Assembly: GCF_039710355.1 (NCBI RefSeq)
Contig: NZ_JBDKWZ010000021.1
Location: 70,659-134,658, forward strand
Origin: Rapidithrix thailandica
GTDB lineage: Bacteria > Bacteroidota > Bacteroidia > Cytophagales > Flammeovirgaceae
DNA length: 64,000 bases
Direction of reading: 5' to 3'
In this document: positions 36,610 to 45,954 of the stretch, in pieces
How positions within the stretch are numbered: the stretch's first letter is position 1
How the letters are laid out: each line of letters begins with the position of its first letter
Made by a program: the position numbers and the translations under genes
Notes under the pieces: model-generated
Told to the model about the DNA's origin: nothing
The model's input: the letters and a program-made list of their open reading frames with translations, nothing else
Database searches by the model: none

Positions 36610-37620
36610 ATGACTAAAGTAAAACTAGAGTACATTTGGCTGGACGGCTGTAAGCCAGAACCTCACTTAAGAAGTAAAACAAAAATTCTGGACGCAACAG
36701 AATTTGCCGGAGAATTAGAGAAAGCCCCTATGTGGTCTTTTGACGGAAGCTCCACACAACAAGCCGAAGGACATACTTCCGATTGCCTACTCAAACCCGT
36801 AAGTATATACCCCGATTCAGGAAGGAAAAATGCTTGGTTAGTTATGTGCGAGGTCCTCAACCCGGATGGAACACCTCACATCACTAATACCAGAGCATTA
36901 ATCAATGACCCGGACAATTATTGGTTCGGATACGAACAAGAATACACCTTAGTAAAAGAAGGAAGACCGTTAGGATTTCCTCAAAATGGCTATCCCGCCC
37001 CACAAGGCATGTATTATTGCTCGGTAGGCGATGATTACATCGAAGGCAGACATATCGTAGAAGAACACCTGGACCTGTGCCTGGATGCCGGACTAAACAT
37101 CACCGGCATTAATGCTGAGGTAATGTTAGGACAATGGGAATTTCAATGCTTTGGCAAAGGTGCTAAACAAGCCGCTGACGACACATGGATCGCCCGGTAC
37201 CTATTATATAGGATTGCAGAAAAATACGATGTTCATGTAGAGTTTGCTCCAAAACCCGTAAAAGGAGATTGGAACGGCTCTGGCATGCATGCCAACTTTT
37301 CAAACAAGAAAATGCGGGAAGACGGAAGCGAAAATTACTTCCTGGCCATTTGCGAAGCCTTAAAGAAAAAACACAATGAACATATTGAGGTTTACGGCTC
37401 AAACAACCATGAACGCTTAACCGGCCTTCACGAAACACAACATATCAGTACCTTTAGCTATGGAGTAAGTGATCGGGGAGCGTCTATACGAATTCCGATT
37501 CCAACGGTAGAAAGCGGATACAAATCTGGCTATTTAGAAGACAGAAGACCTGCTTCAAATGCCGACCCTTACAAAGTAGCGGCCAAACTGACCTCTACTA
37601 TTATCGAAGCCGGACTGTAA
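36610..37620 (+). CDS. glnII: Glutamine synthetase type II (eukaryote-like)
   Basis: 336 residues. Makes glutamine from glutamate, ammonia and ATP in the cytoplasm. Length and motifs are of the short GSII type: LEYIWLDG near the N-terminus, FDGSSTQQAEG, PDNYWFGYEQEYTL, MLGQWEFQCFG, GDWNGSGMHANFSNK, and SNNHERLTGLHETQ. It is followed by a terminator and then a type III enzyme, a tandem pair of unrelated glutamine synthetase classes. ATG at 36610, with promoter and palindrome upstream suggesting nitrogen-responsive control. Confidence 0.93.
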   Translation: MTKVKLEYIWLDGCKPEPHLRSKTKILDATEFAGELEKAPMWSFDGSSTQQAEGHTSDCLLKPVSIYPDSGRKNAWLVMCEVLNPDGTPHITNTRALINDPDNYWFGYEQEYTLVKEGRPLGFPQNGYPAPQGMYYCSVGDDYIEGRHIVEEHLDLCLDAGLNITGINAEVMLGQWEFQCFGKGAKQAADDTWIARYLLYRIAEKYDVHVEFAPKPVKGDWNGSGMHANFSNKKMREDGSENYFLAICEALKKKHNEHIEVYGSNNHERLTGLHETQHISTFSYGVSDRGASIRIPIPTVESGYKSGYLEDRRPASNADPYKVAAKLTSTIIEAGL

Positions 37621-37641
37621 TTTTTTTTTACACACTCATTC

Positions 37642-37668
37642 AAGCTGTTCTCAATCAAAGAACAGCTT
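37642..37668 (+). terminator. Terminator after GSII
   Basis: AAGCTGTTCT and AGAACAGCTT form a 10-bp stem followed by TTTCTTTTTATT. It separates GSII from GSIII, so the two are probably separate transcripts. Confidence 0.8.
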
Positions 37669-37794
37669 TTTCTTTTTATTCTAACCAAAATTCAACTTGA
37701 AATTTCCAATATTTATTTTTTTCTAACTTTTTTAGTATTAATTTCACCCTGAATTAAGAAAAAGTGTATCCTTTATTAAAAACTAACTCAATAC

Positions 37795-39957
37795 ATGGCA
37801 AAGCTTAGATTCAACGCACTTGAATTAGTGCAAGAAAGACAAAAAATTGAAGTAACTGCTCCCTCCGACAAAGTGTCTGATTACTTTGGTGAAAATGCAT
37901 TTGGCTTGGATCAAATGCGCGCATCACTTTCTCAGGACGTTTTTAACAACCTAAAACATTGCATTGACAAAGGCAAAAAAATAGATGAGCCCACCGCTGA
38001 TGCCATTGCTGCTGCTGTAAAAACCTGGGCCATTGCCAAAGGAGCCACCCACTATACTCACTGGTTCCAACCGCTTACCGGTGGAACAGCTGAAAAACAC
38101 GATTCTTTCTACGACATGCATGCCCGTTTGGAAAAATTCAAAGGCGGTGCATTAGTCCAACAAGAGCCTGACGCCTCCTCATTCCCTCACGGAGGCATCC
38201 GTAGCACCTTTGAGGCAAGAGGGTATACCGCCTGGGACCCTAGTTCTCCAATGTTCCTAATCGGCAGTACCCTTTGTATTCCTACGATCTTTGTCTCTTA
38301 TACAGGCGAAGCACTGGATTACAAGGCACCTTTATTGAAAGCCGTACAAGCCATCGACAGGGCCGCCACCAAGGTATGTAAATTATTCGATCGCAACATC
38401 ACAAAGGTAACCCCTTCTTTAGGATGCGAACAGGAATACTTTGTGATTGACCATGCGTTGTACTCAACCCGTCCGGATTTAGTTATGTGCGGTCGCAGTG
38501 TCTTTGGCCACCAGCCTCCTAGAGGCCAACAGCTTGATGATCACTACTTTGGATCAATCCCTCCAAGGATATTTGACTTCATGCGGGACTTCGAAATCGA
38601 ATGTCACCGATTAGGCATCCCGGTAAGCACTCGTCACAATGAGGTAGCCCCTTCACAATTTGAAGTTGCTCCTGTATTTGAAGAAATCAACGTTGCCACA
38701 GACCACAACCAATTATTGATGGATGTGATGAACAAAGTGGCTGAAAAACATAATCTAAAGGTCCTTTTTCACGAAAAACCATTCGCTGGACTTAATGGCA
38801 GCGGAAAACACTGCAACTGGTCTTTGGTGACCAATACGGGAATCAACCTGTTACAACCAAGCAGCAGCGCAAGAGAAAACCTGATCTTCTTAACTTTCTT
38901 CGTAAACACCCTAAAAGCAGTTTACGATCATGCCGATTTATTAAGAGCCAGCATCGCTTCAGCCGGTAATGATTACCGCTTAGGAGCCAATGAAGCACCT
39001 CCTGCTATTATTTCCGCATTCATCGGTACACAACTTAGTGCCGTATTGAATGAATTGGAGCATAGTGGAAACGTATCCGTGGAAAAAGGTGACAATATGT
39101 ATATGAAGTTAGGAATCGACAAAATTCCTGAAATCATCCTTGACAACACTGACCGTAACCGCACATCTCCATTTGCCTTCACCGGCAACAAATTCGAATT
39201 CAGAGCAGTAGGTTCCGATGCCAACGTTGCCGGTCCAATGACCGTATTGAACATCGCAGTAGCCGATCAATTGAACCAATTCAACAAAGAAGTTGAAAAA
39301 GAACTCGATAAAGGCACTGAAAGAAGAATGGCCATTGTTAACATTCTCAGAAAATACATCAAAGAATCGAAAAGCATTTTGTTTGATGGAGATGGCTACT
39401 CGGATGATTGGGTAAAAGAAGCGGAGAAAAGAGGTCTTTCTAATGTAAAAGACACCCCGCGAGCACTGGATTTTACCATTTCCGAAAAGACTATCAAACT
39501 TTACGAAAAGAGCAATGTATGCACAGAACGTGAATTGAGAGCCCGGCATGAAACCCTTCTTGAAAACTACATCATGAAGGTTCAGATCGAATCCAGAATC
39601 ATGGGTGACTTGGCATTAAATCATGTCATTCCGATCGCTATTGCCTATCAGAATAAATTGATCGAAAATGCGAACGGCTTAAAAGGCTTGGGTATCGACA
39701 ATTCTGCAGTGGTTAAAACCATCAACGATATCTCTCAACATATCGAATCTATCAAAAACAATGTTCGCCAAATGATCGAAGAGAGAAAACGCGTGAACAA
39801 AATTGAGGATATTCGCGACAAAGCCATCGCTTACTGTGACGATGTAAAAGAAACGTATTTTGACAAAATACGCTACTCTGTAGACAAACTGGAGCTGTTT
39901 GTAGACAGTGAAGCATGGCCATTGCCAAAATACAGAGAAATGTTATTCTTAAGATAA
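37795..39957 (+). CDS. glnN: Glutamine synthetase type III
   Basis: 720 residues, the usual GSIII length, about twice GSI or GSII. Motifs include FGENAFGLDQMR near the N-terminus, HYTHWFQPLTGGTAEKHD, SFPHGGIRSTFEARGY, TPSLGCEQEYF, NEVAPSQFEVAPVFEE, GLNGSGKHCNWSL and PFAFTGNKFEFRAVGS. GSIII is the main assimilatory enzyme in many Bacteroidota. ATG at 37795, 174 bases after the GSII stop. A GC-rich terminator follows. Confidence 0.96.
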   Translation: MAKLRFNALELVQERQKIEVTAPSDKVSDYFGENAFGLDQMRASLSQDVFNNLKHCIDKGKKIDEPTADAIAAAVKTWAIAKGATHYTHWFQPLTGGTAEKHDSFYDMHARLEKFKGGALVQQEPDASSFPHGGIRSTFEARGYTAWDPSSPMFLIGSTLCIPTIFVSYTGEALDYKAPLLKAVQAIDRAATKVCKLFDRNITKVTPSLGCEQEYFVIDHALYSTRPDLVMCGRSVFGHQPPRGQQLDDHYFGSIPPRIFDFMRDFEIECHRLGIPVSTRHNEVAPSQFEVAPVFEEINVATDHNQLLMDVMNKVAEKHNLKVLFHEKPFAGLNGSGKHCNWSLVTNTGINLLQPSSSARENLIFLTFFVNTLKAVYDHADLLRASIASAGNDYRLGANEAPPAIISAFIGTQLSAVLNELEHSGNVSVEKGDNMYMKLGIDKIPEIILDNTDRNRTSPFAFTGNKFEFRAVGSDANVAGPMTVLNIAVADQLNQFNKEVEKELDKGTERRMAIVNILRKYIKESKSILFDGDGYSDDWVKEAEKRGLSNVKDTPRALDFTISEKTIKLYEKSNVCTERELRARHETLLENYIMKVQIESRIMGDLALNHVIPIAIAYQNKLIENANGLKGLGIDNSAVVKTINDISQHIESIKNNVRQMIEERKRVNKIEDIRDKAIAYCDDVKETYFDKIRYSVDKLELFVDSEAWPLPKYREMLFLR

Positions 39958-39984
39958 TTCAGTTCTCAACCACAATACTACCAA

Positions 39985-40017
39985 CGGAGGCCTCGATTCG
40001 AAGCCTCCGTTTTTTTA
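39985..40017 (+). terminator. Intrinsic terminator of GSIII
   Basis: CGGAGGC and GCCTCCG pair across an 11-base loop and are followed by eight T. Confidence 0.88.
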
Positions 40018-40089
40018 TAACACTCCCAACCACACCGTTATCACCTCAATGCCATGACCCTAAAAAGCCAACCGGATAATAAAAAACAC

Positions 40090-40122
40090 AAAGGCGAACC
40101 GGCATTACATCCACTCGCCTTT
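40090..40122 (-). terminator. Terminator of the DUF3109 gene
   Basis: On the minus strand AAAGGCGA pairs with TCGCCTTT across a 17-base loop and a T-rich stretch follows, 25 bases beyond the stop. Confidence 0.65.
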
Positions 40123-40147
40123 CTCAGAGCGCTTAGTATTTCAACAC

Positions 40148-40726
40148 TTAAATATGATTATCTGCCCGCTCCCGGATTTCTATCTCCAACTTTGTATACC
40201 AATCTTTCCCATACTTTCTGATCAAGGCATCTTTCACAAATTTATACACAGGCACTTTCAAGGACTTTCCCAAATCACAAGCAGCACTACAAATCGACCA
40301 ACGATCATAGTTTAAAGCCTCATACTGATCGTATTGTGTAACCCTGACCGGATACAAATGACATGATACCGGCTTGTGAAAAGAAATTTTCCCATCGTTA
40401 TACGCTTCTTCAATCCCACATTTCAAAACACCTTTTTCATCGTAAATCGCATAAGCACACTCCTTTCCTTCAATCGTAGGCGTAGAGTAATCCCCTTCAT
40501 AGTCCTTAATATACGCCCCTTGTTTTTCAAGTTCTTGCCTCCCTTTTTCAGTCAAATACGGCTTTACCTGTTCTTGAATCTCTTCCATGACAGGCAATTC
40601 CTCCTCCGTTAGCGGAGCTCCTAAATCCCCCTCAACACAACATGCACCCTTACATTTGCTTAAATCGCATACAAACTGCTCCTCAGCAATGTCATCACTC
40701 AAAATGGTGTTTCCTAAAACAATCAT
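40148..40726 (-). CDS. DUF3109 family protein, cysteine-rich
   Basis: About 192 residues from the ATG at 40726; twelve codons upstream another ATG (40762) is possible, but MIVLGNTILSDDIAEEQF is the usual start. Cysteines are clustered: CDLSKCKGACC near the N-terminus, then C, C, CHLYPVRV and CSAACDLG, consistent with metal or iron-sulfur binding, as in the YkgJ-like zinc/iron-cluster families. Function is not established. It is a monocistronic minus-strand gene with its own terminator. Confidence 0.82.
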   Translation of the reverse strand: MIVLGNTILSDDIAEEQFVCDLSKCKGACCVEGDLGAPLTEEELPVMEEIQEQVKPYLTEKGRQELEKQGAYIKDYEGDYSTPTIEGKECAYAIYDEKGVLKCGIEEAYNDGKISFHKPVSCHLYPVRVTQYDQYEALNYDRWSICSAACDLGKSLKVPVYKFVKDALIRKYGKDWYTKLEIEIRERADNHI

Positions 40727-40928
40727 TATCAACCTTAAATATATTAATAAAACAAACCGCAATCAGGAGTATACCCGCTTTTAAAACAAGCCATTACTTT
40801 TGACTTTTATTCCCCACTAAAAAAAACAACAAAGAAAAGTCAGCCCCTCCTTCCCCACTCGTATTCATAACAATAATTTTTTACCCTTCGCCCTGATGTC
40901 CATCATTTTTTTTTATAAGTTTATAAAG

Positions 40929-40936
40929 TAGATTTG
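40929..40936 (+). promoter_or_regulatory. Putative -7 box of the first Usp gene
   Basis: TAGATTTG matches TAnnTTTG, 31 bases before the ATG at 40968. No distinct -33 element is seen. Confidence 0.45.
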
Positions 40937-40967
40937 GTTAAATGATTTACAAAAATACTATCTGAAT

Positions 40968-41834
40968 ATGGAAATCAAGAAAATTCTCGTACCTACCGAC
41001 TTTTCCGAGGAATCGATGAACGCATTAGATGTAGCGGCCGGCATTGCCAAAAAGACGAATGCTGAAATATCATTATTACACGTCATTGATGTACCCGTAG
41101 TCGGACACTCGGATTATGTAGACATTTTTGGTCAGGGAGAAACCAGTGATGACCCTGAGCTCTACAAGCCTTACATGCACAAACTCATAGAAGTAACCCG
41201 TGATAAACTGGAAGGGGTTAAAAAGAAATACCAAGGGGTGAATATCACCGAACATGTGGAGTTTGATCGCCTTCAACGGCATATCGCAGAGTTTGTCATA
41301 AAGGATGAAACCGACCTGATCGTTATGGGCTCTAAAGGCGTAAGTGGTATTGAGGAAATTCTGGTAGGCTCCAATACAGAACGAGTCATCCGTTTGGCCA
41401 AAGCCCCCGTATTGACTGTCAAACAAAAAATAAAACCCTTTGAATTAAAAAATATCGTATTCGCCTCTTTATTTGAAAAAGTCCATACCAAAACCATTGA
41501 ACTCATCCGCTATATCCAAACAACTTTTGGGGCTACTTTGCATTTTGTCAAAGTCATCACACCCAACAACTTTGAAACCACCAGTGATACCCACCAACTC
41601 ATTCAAAAATTTGCACAAACGCACAAATTTGACAACTATACTGTCAACTCTTATAATTTTTATTCCGAAGAGGAAGGAATTCGCTCGTTTTCCAATGATT
41701 TAAATGCCGATTTAATCATGATGACCACTCACGGACGAACAGGCATAGGCCACTTATTATTAGGAAGCATTGCAGAAGAGGTCGCCAACCATGCTACTCG
41801 CCCGATCATCACGTTTAATCAGCATTTCAAATAA
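40968..41834 (+). CDS. Universal stress protein with two Usp domains
   Basis: 288 residues in two tandem UspA-fold halves. Both carry the ATP-binding motif: GSKGVSGIEEILVGS in the first half and GRTGIGHLLLGS in the second (Gly-x2-Gly-x9-Gly-Ser pattern). The N-terminus KKILVPTDFSEESMNAL is standard. Usp proteins respond to starvation, oxidative or membrane stress; here the gene follows the glutamine synthetases and precedes another Usp gene, each with its own terminator. Confidence 0.93.
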   Translation: MEIKKILVPTDFSEESMNALDVAAGIAKKTNAEISLLHVIDVPVVGHSDYVDIFGQGETSDDPELYKPYMHKLIEVTRDKLEGVKKKYQGVNITEHVEFDRLQRHIAEFVIKDETDLIVMGSKGVSGIEEILVGSNTERVIRLAKAPVLTVKQKIKPFELKNIVFASLFEKVHTKTIELIRYIQTTFGATLHFVKVITPNNFETTSDTHQLIQKFAQTHKFDNYTVNSYNFYSEEEGIRSFSNDLNADLIMMTTHGRTGIGHLLLGSIAEEVANHATRPIITFNQHFK

Positions 41835-41880
41835 ATCCACAGTTCTTGCCGGAGGTATTTTTCACACACATCAAACCTAT

Positions 41881-41914
41881 AAAAAACCTGGCAACGGCCA
41901 ATACCAGGTTTTTT
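41881..41914 (+). terminator. Terminator of the first Usp gene
   Basis: AAAAAACCTGG and CCAGGTTTTTT form an 11-bp stem, with TATT following. The remaining gap to the second Usp gene shows no gene. Confidence 0.8.
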
Positions 41915-42131
41915 ATTCACACACAAACTACTTTATTAATACCCTCCATCAACCGTCATAAAAACTACACTGATCAAAATCATCCTGTCTACCAGATACA
42001 AGTTATTGCACAAACACCCGAAAACCAGCAATTTTACCTTATCAAAAGGATCAGGCTTCCAACAGAGCAACAGACTCCTAATTCAAATTATCTAAATGAT
42101 TTTCATTGCCAACATTAACAGTTTCTAAATT

Positions 42132-42959
42132 ATGAAAAACATACTAATCCCCATAGACCTGTCCAACACTTCTGTTAGTGCGATTGACTTCGGTTATACT
42201 TTACTAAAAAAAGCAAAAAGTCAATTAACCTTTCTACATACCTATCAATTATTCAACCCCTTGATTGACGGCACTTACAGCGTTTCTCCTTCCGTTGCCG
42301 ATCGAGAGAATGAATTAATCAAAGACATGCGGGATTTTGTGGAAAAAATTATTCCGCCTCAAGATTTAAGTACTTGCACCTTTATCACCGACATTGGCAT
42401 TCCTGAGGATAGCATCCTATATCAAATCAAACAAACCGCTCCTGATTTGGTCATTATGGGAACCGAAGGCGCTTCCGGGTTAAAAAAATTAGTAGGCAGC
42501 AATACTGCCAATGTCATGCTGCACTCTAAAGTACCGATCCTTAGCATCCCCAACCCCAATCCACTACCCAATTCGCAACTCAAAATTGCATTGGCATCCG
42601 ACTATCATCAACTGGAAAACTACAAGGTACTTGACAGCATTAAAGCCCTGGGAGAAATATTTAATACCGAAATTCATATTTTGAATATAGAGAATGAAAA
42701 GAACAAAAGCCTGGAAGCTAAAGAAATTAAAGCCGCTATAGAACAAGAGTTCCACCCCTTGTCAATTTCATTCCATACGATCATCAACCCCGAAGTACTT
42801 ACCGGACTAATGATATACTGCCAAAGTCATAAAATCGATATTCTGGGCATTGTTCATAGAAAGCACAGCTTCTTAGAAAAGCTATTTAATAGCAGCATTG
42901 CCAAAACGGCCATTCAGGAAAGCAAACAATGCATTCTGACCTTACATGAGTCCTCTTAA
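42132..42959 (+). CDS. Universal stress protein, second domain degenerate
   Basis: 275 residues, again two Usp halves. The first half has the nucleotide motif GTEGASGLKKLVGSNTANV. In the second half the loop reads IVHRKHSFLEKLFNSSIAK, without the conserved glycines, so that half probably does not bind ATP. Its N-terminus is KNILIPIDLSNTSVSAIDF. It is adjacent to and a likely paralog of the Usp gene upstream, suggesting gene duplication followed by divergence. Confidence 0.88.
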   Translation: MKNILIPIDLSNTSVSAIDFGYTLLKKAKSQLTFLHTYQLFNPLIDGTYSVSPSVADRENELIKDMRDFVEKIIPPQDLSTCTFITDIGIPEDSILYQIKQTAPDLVIMGTEGASGLKKLVGSNTANVMLHSKVPILSIPNPNPLPNSQLKIALASDYHQLENYKVLDSIKALGEIFNTEIHILNIENEKNKSLEAKEIKAAIEQEFHPLSISFHTIINPEVLTGLMIYCQSHKIDILGIVHRKHSFLEKLFNSSIAKTAIQESKQCILTLHESS

Positions 42960-42989
42960 AACAACACTTTCACTCTCAAGGCAAATCAA

Positions 42990-43023
42990 AAAGCACCGGA
43001 AGAGGAAATTCCTCCGGTGCTTT
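42990..43023. terminator. Terminator between Usp and scpB (convergent)
   Basis: AAAGCACCGGA and TCCGGTGCTTT form a perfect 11-bp stem with a 12-base loop. Confidence 0.82.
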
Positions 43024-43046
43024 GACATATACCCTCGATACCCATT

Positions 43047-43634
43047 TTACTCTTCCTCTGACTGCTCTTCGTACCCCTCCTTACCAATTTCATTCTCTTC
43101 TTCCGCAAAGTCTTTTGGCACCGGCAATTCCTTCAAATCATTGATTCCGAAATACTCTAAAAAGCTGGCCGAAGTACCATATAACAAAGGGCGTCCGATA
43201 GCTTCCGACTTTCCTTTGATTTCCACCAATTCCTTTTCCAAAAGTTTCTTTACCGCATAATCACAATTCACCCCCCGGATTTGCTCTAATTCGGTTTTCG
43301 TAATGGGCTGCCGGTACGCAATAATCGCCAAGGTTTCCAAAGCCGATTTCGACAAGCGCTTTTTAGAATTTTGCTTAAGTAAGATGCCTATACTGGCCTG
43401 GTAAGCAGGTTTGGTCATAAACTGGTACCCGGAACCGGCATTGACAATTTCAAAAGCAAAATTTTCTTGTTCATAATTAACTTTCAAGCTTGAAACAGCC
43501 TTTTCTATATCCCCTACAAGGACTTCCGCTTCAAACATTTCAGAAAGGCATGCCTGTATTTCTGAAATTCTAATAGGGGTGGGACTACAAAAGATCAAGG
43601 CTTCTACATGCCGTTGCAAAAAATCAATTCCCAT
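43047..43634 (-). CDS. scpB: Segregation and condensation protein B
   Basis: 195 residues. A winged-helix kleisin-associated subunit that pairs with ScpA and SMC to organise the chromosome. Motifs include EALIFCSPTPI near the N-terminus, SKSALETLAIIAYRQPITK, EQIRGVNCDYAVKKLLEK and KSEAIGRPLLYGTS. The C-terminus is an acidic tail (EEENEIGKEGYEEQSEEE), as often in this family. scpA is not in the window. ATG at 43634. Confidence 0.95.
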   Translation of the reverse strand: MGIDFLQRHVEALIFCSPTPIRISEIQACLSEMFEAEVLVGDIEKAVSSLKVNYEQENFAFEIVNAGSGYQFMTKPAYQASIGILLKQNSKKRLSKSALETLAIIAYRQPITKTELEQIRGVNCDYAVKKLLEKELVEIKGKSEAIGRPLLYGTSASFLEYFGINDLKELPVPKDFAEEENEIGKEGYEEQSEEE

Positions 43635-43682
43635 ACAAACTAATCATTTATCATTTCAGGCAAAGATATTTCATACAACAAA

Positions 43683-43706
43683 AAACCGGCAAGAAAGCTT
43701 GCCGGC
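43683..43706 (-). terminator. Terminator of the DksA-like gene
   Basis: On the minus strand GCCGGCAAG-CTTT-CTTGCCGG is followed by TTTTTTG. It lies 26 bases after the stop codon and is close to the scpB promoter region. Confidence 0.85.
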
Positions 43707-43731
43707 TCAAAATTTACTAAATTCATCTAAA

Positions 43732-44115
43732 TTACATTCGACTTTTTTTCGCCTCAATGGAATGCTGTGTATGAGGCACTGCTCTGAGGCGTTCTTTAGA
43801 GATCAAATTCCCCGTATCAATACAAATACCGTACGTTCCGTTTTTGATCCTAATCAAAGCATTTTCAAGCTGAGTAATATACTTTCGGGTCCGGGCTGCA
43901 AGCTGGTTTAATTGCTCCCGTTCTAAAGCATCTGCGCCATCCTCAAGGGTTTTCAAACCGTTATGATTGCTATCATATCCGCTTTGACTGCGTAATATAG
44001 ATTCTTTGAGATGCTCTAAGTCAGCTTTTGCCTTATTAAGCTTTTCGTTAATTAGCTTCTCAAATTCGAGAAGTTCTTCCGGTGAATACCGTAACTGTCC
44101 AGTAGCCATATGCAA
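43732..44115 (-). CDS. TraR/DksA-family protein with degenerate zinc finger
   Basis: 127 residues. A coiled-coil helical region (about residues 13-90) is followed by the DksA C-terminal motif YGICIDTGNLISKERLRAVP. The usual four zinc cysteines are reduced: the first Cys98 is present but the second is Thr101 and the last pair reads HSIEA, so the zinc site is probably absent. Bacteroidota DksA-like proteins commonly show this. It may modulate RNA polymerase, as DksA does with ppGpp. The start could be the ATG at 44115 or the one two codons later. Confidence 0.9.
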   Translation of the reverse strand: MHMATGQLRYSPEELLEFEKLINEKLNKAKADLEHLKESILRSQSGYDSNHNGLKTLEDGADALEREQLNQLAARTRKYITQLENALIRIKNGTYGICIDTGNLISKERLRAVPHTQHSIEAKKSRM

Positions 44116-44432
44116 ACAAAAGGTTTGGTGGAAATCTCATCAACAAAGTGATTTCAATATCACTAACTTGACCGTGGTTTTTGTCAGGTAACAAATATAA
44201 AGAATCAACATAAGCTTAGAAGTATTTTATTGTATTTTTTTACTCTTTAATAAGTTACCTAATGTTACTTAATTTAACCATATACGGATCTCAGCATACT
44301 TCTTAATAAAGGAAGCTTCGGAAGGAAATATTAGTTCACCCGGGAAAAAGTTCCCTAGAAAAATTGTTGAAGAAATATTGGGGAGATCAAAAAAAATCTC
44401 ATAATTTTTCAGAGTGATAAAATTACTGACTC
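44116..44432. other. AT-rich divergent intergenic region
   Basis: About 315 bases between the DksA-like and cystathionine beta-synthase genes. Promoters are expected here, but no clear riboswitch or operator is visible. Confidence 0.4.
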
Positions 44433-45806
44433 ATGAAATATTGTAAATCCATCATTGAAGCTATTGGGAACACTCCCATGGTAAAGCTTAACCATGTAAC
44501 ACAAGGAATCAAAGGGACCGTACTCGCAAAAGTAGAGTACTTCAATCCCGGCCATTCTATGAAAGACCGTATGGCTTTAAAAATGATTGAAGACGCGGAA
44601 AAGGACGGAAGCTTAAAACCGGGAGGTACTATCATTGAAGGCACTTCAGGAAATACCGGTATGGGCTTGGCTTTGGTTGCCATTGCCAAAGGATACAAAT
44701 GCATCTTTACTGTCAACGACAAACAATCGCAAGAAAAAATCAACATTCTTCGCGCAGTAGGTGCCGAAGTAATCGTCTGCCCCACCAACGTTGCCCCGGA
44801 CGACCCTCGCTCCTACTATTCCGTTGCTCAAAAACTCAATCGAGAAATCCCCAACTCTTTTTATCCGAATCAATACGACAACCTTTCCAATACGCAAGCC
44901 CATTATGAAACGACAGGGCCGGAAATATGGGAGCAAACCGCTGGCAAAATCACCCATTACGCGGCTGGCGTAGGCACAGGCGGCTCCATGTGTGGGGTAG
45001 CGAAATTCCTGAAAGAACAAAACCCCGGGGTCACGACCATTGGCATAGACTCCTTTGGCTCGGTATTTAAAAAATATAAGGAAACAGGCATTTTTGATGA
45101 AAACGAAATCTACCCTTATATGACTGAAGGTATCGGAGAAGATATCTTGCCAAAGAATGTTAACTTTGACCTGATCGACCTATTTGTAAAAGTCACCGAT
45201 AAAGATGCTGCGGTCATGACCCGGAAACTGGCCCGGGAAGAAGGAATTTTTGTAGGCTGGTCCAGTGGTGCCGCAATATACGGTGCCTTGGAATACGCCA
45301 AAGAACATCTCAAAGAAGAGGATGTGATGGTGATCATTTTGCCTGACCATGGCACCCGTTACTTAAACAAAATCTACAATGACGACTGGATGAAAAACCA
45401 CGGTTTTGTAGAAGAACGGGTATACGCAACCGCCAAAGACATTATCCTTGATAAAGACGGAAAAGACCACTTGGTAATGGTGGATAAAAACCAGAAAATC
45501 AGCGATGTCATTGTCATGATGAACCGACAGGGCATTTCTCAAGTTCCGGTATCCGATGGAAGTGAAATTGTAGGAAGCATCACCGATTCCGCAATTCTCA
45601 ACCAACTATTAGACAACCCGGAACTCAAAGACCACCTGGTCAGCGAAATCATGGACAAGCCGTTTATGTTTGTCGGAATGGATAATTCGGTTGACTCGCT
45701 CTCCTCTTTGATCAACCGGGAAAACAAAGCACTTTTGGTCAGGGATCACTCGGACCAAGTACATATCATCACCCAATCCGACTTGCTAATGGCAATGAGC
45801 CGGTAG
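44433..45806 (+). CDS. Cystathionine beta-synthase with CBS domain pair
   Basis: 457 residues. The first 320 residues are the fold-type II PLP domain with the cofactor lysine Lys44 in PGHSMKDRMAL and the phosphate loop GTSGNTGMGLAL (about 70-81), followed by GVGTGGSMCGVAKFL. The C-terminal part (about 335-457) is a CBS-domain pair (DGKDHLVMVDKNQKI and MDKPFMFVGM). The enzyme condenses serine and homocysteine, or makes hydrogen sulfide from cysteine. No partner cystathionine gamma-lyase is adjacent. ATG at 44433. Confidence 0.93.
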   Translation: MKYCKSIIEAIGNTPMVKLNHVTQGIKGTVLAKVEYFNPGHSMKDRMALKMIEDAEKDGSLKPGGTIIEGTSGNTGMGLALVAIAKGYKCIFTVNDKQSQEKINILRAVGAEVIVCPTNVAPDDPRSYYSVAQKLNREIPNSFYPNQYDNLSNTQAHYETTGPEIWEQTAGKITHYAAGVGTGGSMCGVAKFLKEQNPGVTTIGIDSFGSVFKKYKETGIFDENEIYPYMTEGIGEDILPKNVNFDLIDLFVKVTDKDAAVMTRKLAREEGIFVGWSSGAAIYGALEYAKEHLKEEDVMVIILPDHGTRYLNKIYNDDWMKNHGFVEERVYATAKDIILDKDGKDHLVMVDKNQKISDVIVMMNRQGISQVPVSDGSEIVGSITDSAILNQLLDNPELKDHLVSEIMDKPFMFVGMDNSVDSLSSLINRENKALLVRDHSDQVHIITQSDLLMAMSR

Positions 45807-45863
45807 TGCAAGGGTTGAAGGACAGAAGGATTGAAGAATGAAGGAGCTAGCGATGTAAAACCG

Positions 45864-45896
45864 GAGGGTAAAAGAGAATTGTTCTCTTTTACCCTC
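45864..45896. terminator. Terminator after cystathionine beta-synthase
   Basis: GAGGGTAAAAGAGAA and TTCTCTTTTACCCTC form a perfect 15-bp stem with a TTG loop, flanked by T runs. It can serve the convergent coaX gene too. Confidence 0.9.
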
Positions 45897-45954
45897 TTTT
45901 CATTTAGACTGAAAGCACATATTCAAACTATTAATAGTTCTTCCAGCACTTTAC

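Noticed and set aside
44116..44432. Riboswitch upstream of cystathionine beta-synthase
   Set aside because: I looked for SAM-type or other aptamer cores and found no paired core or terminator structure that fits.
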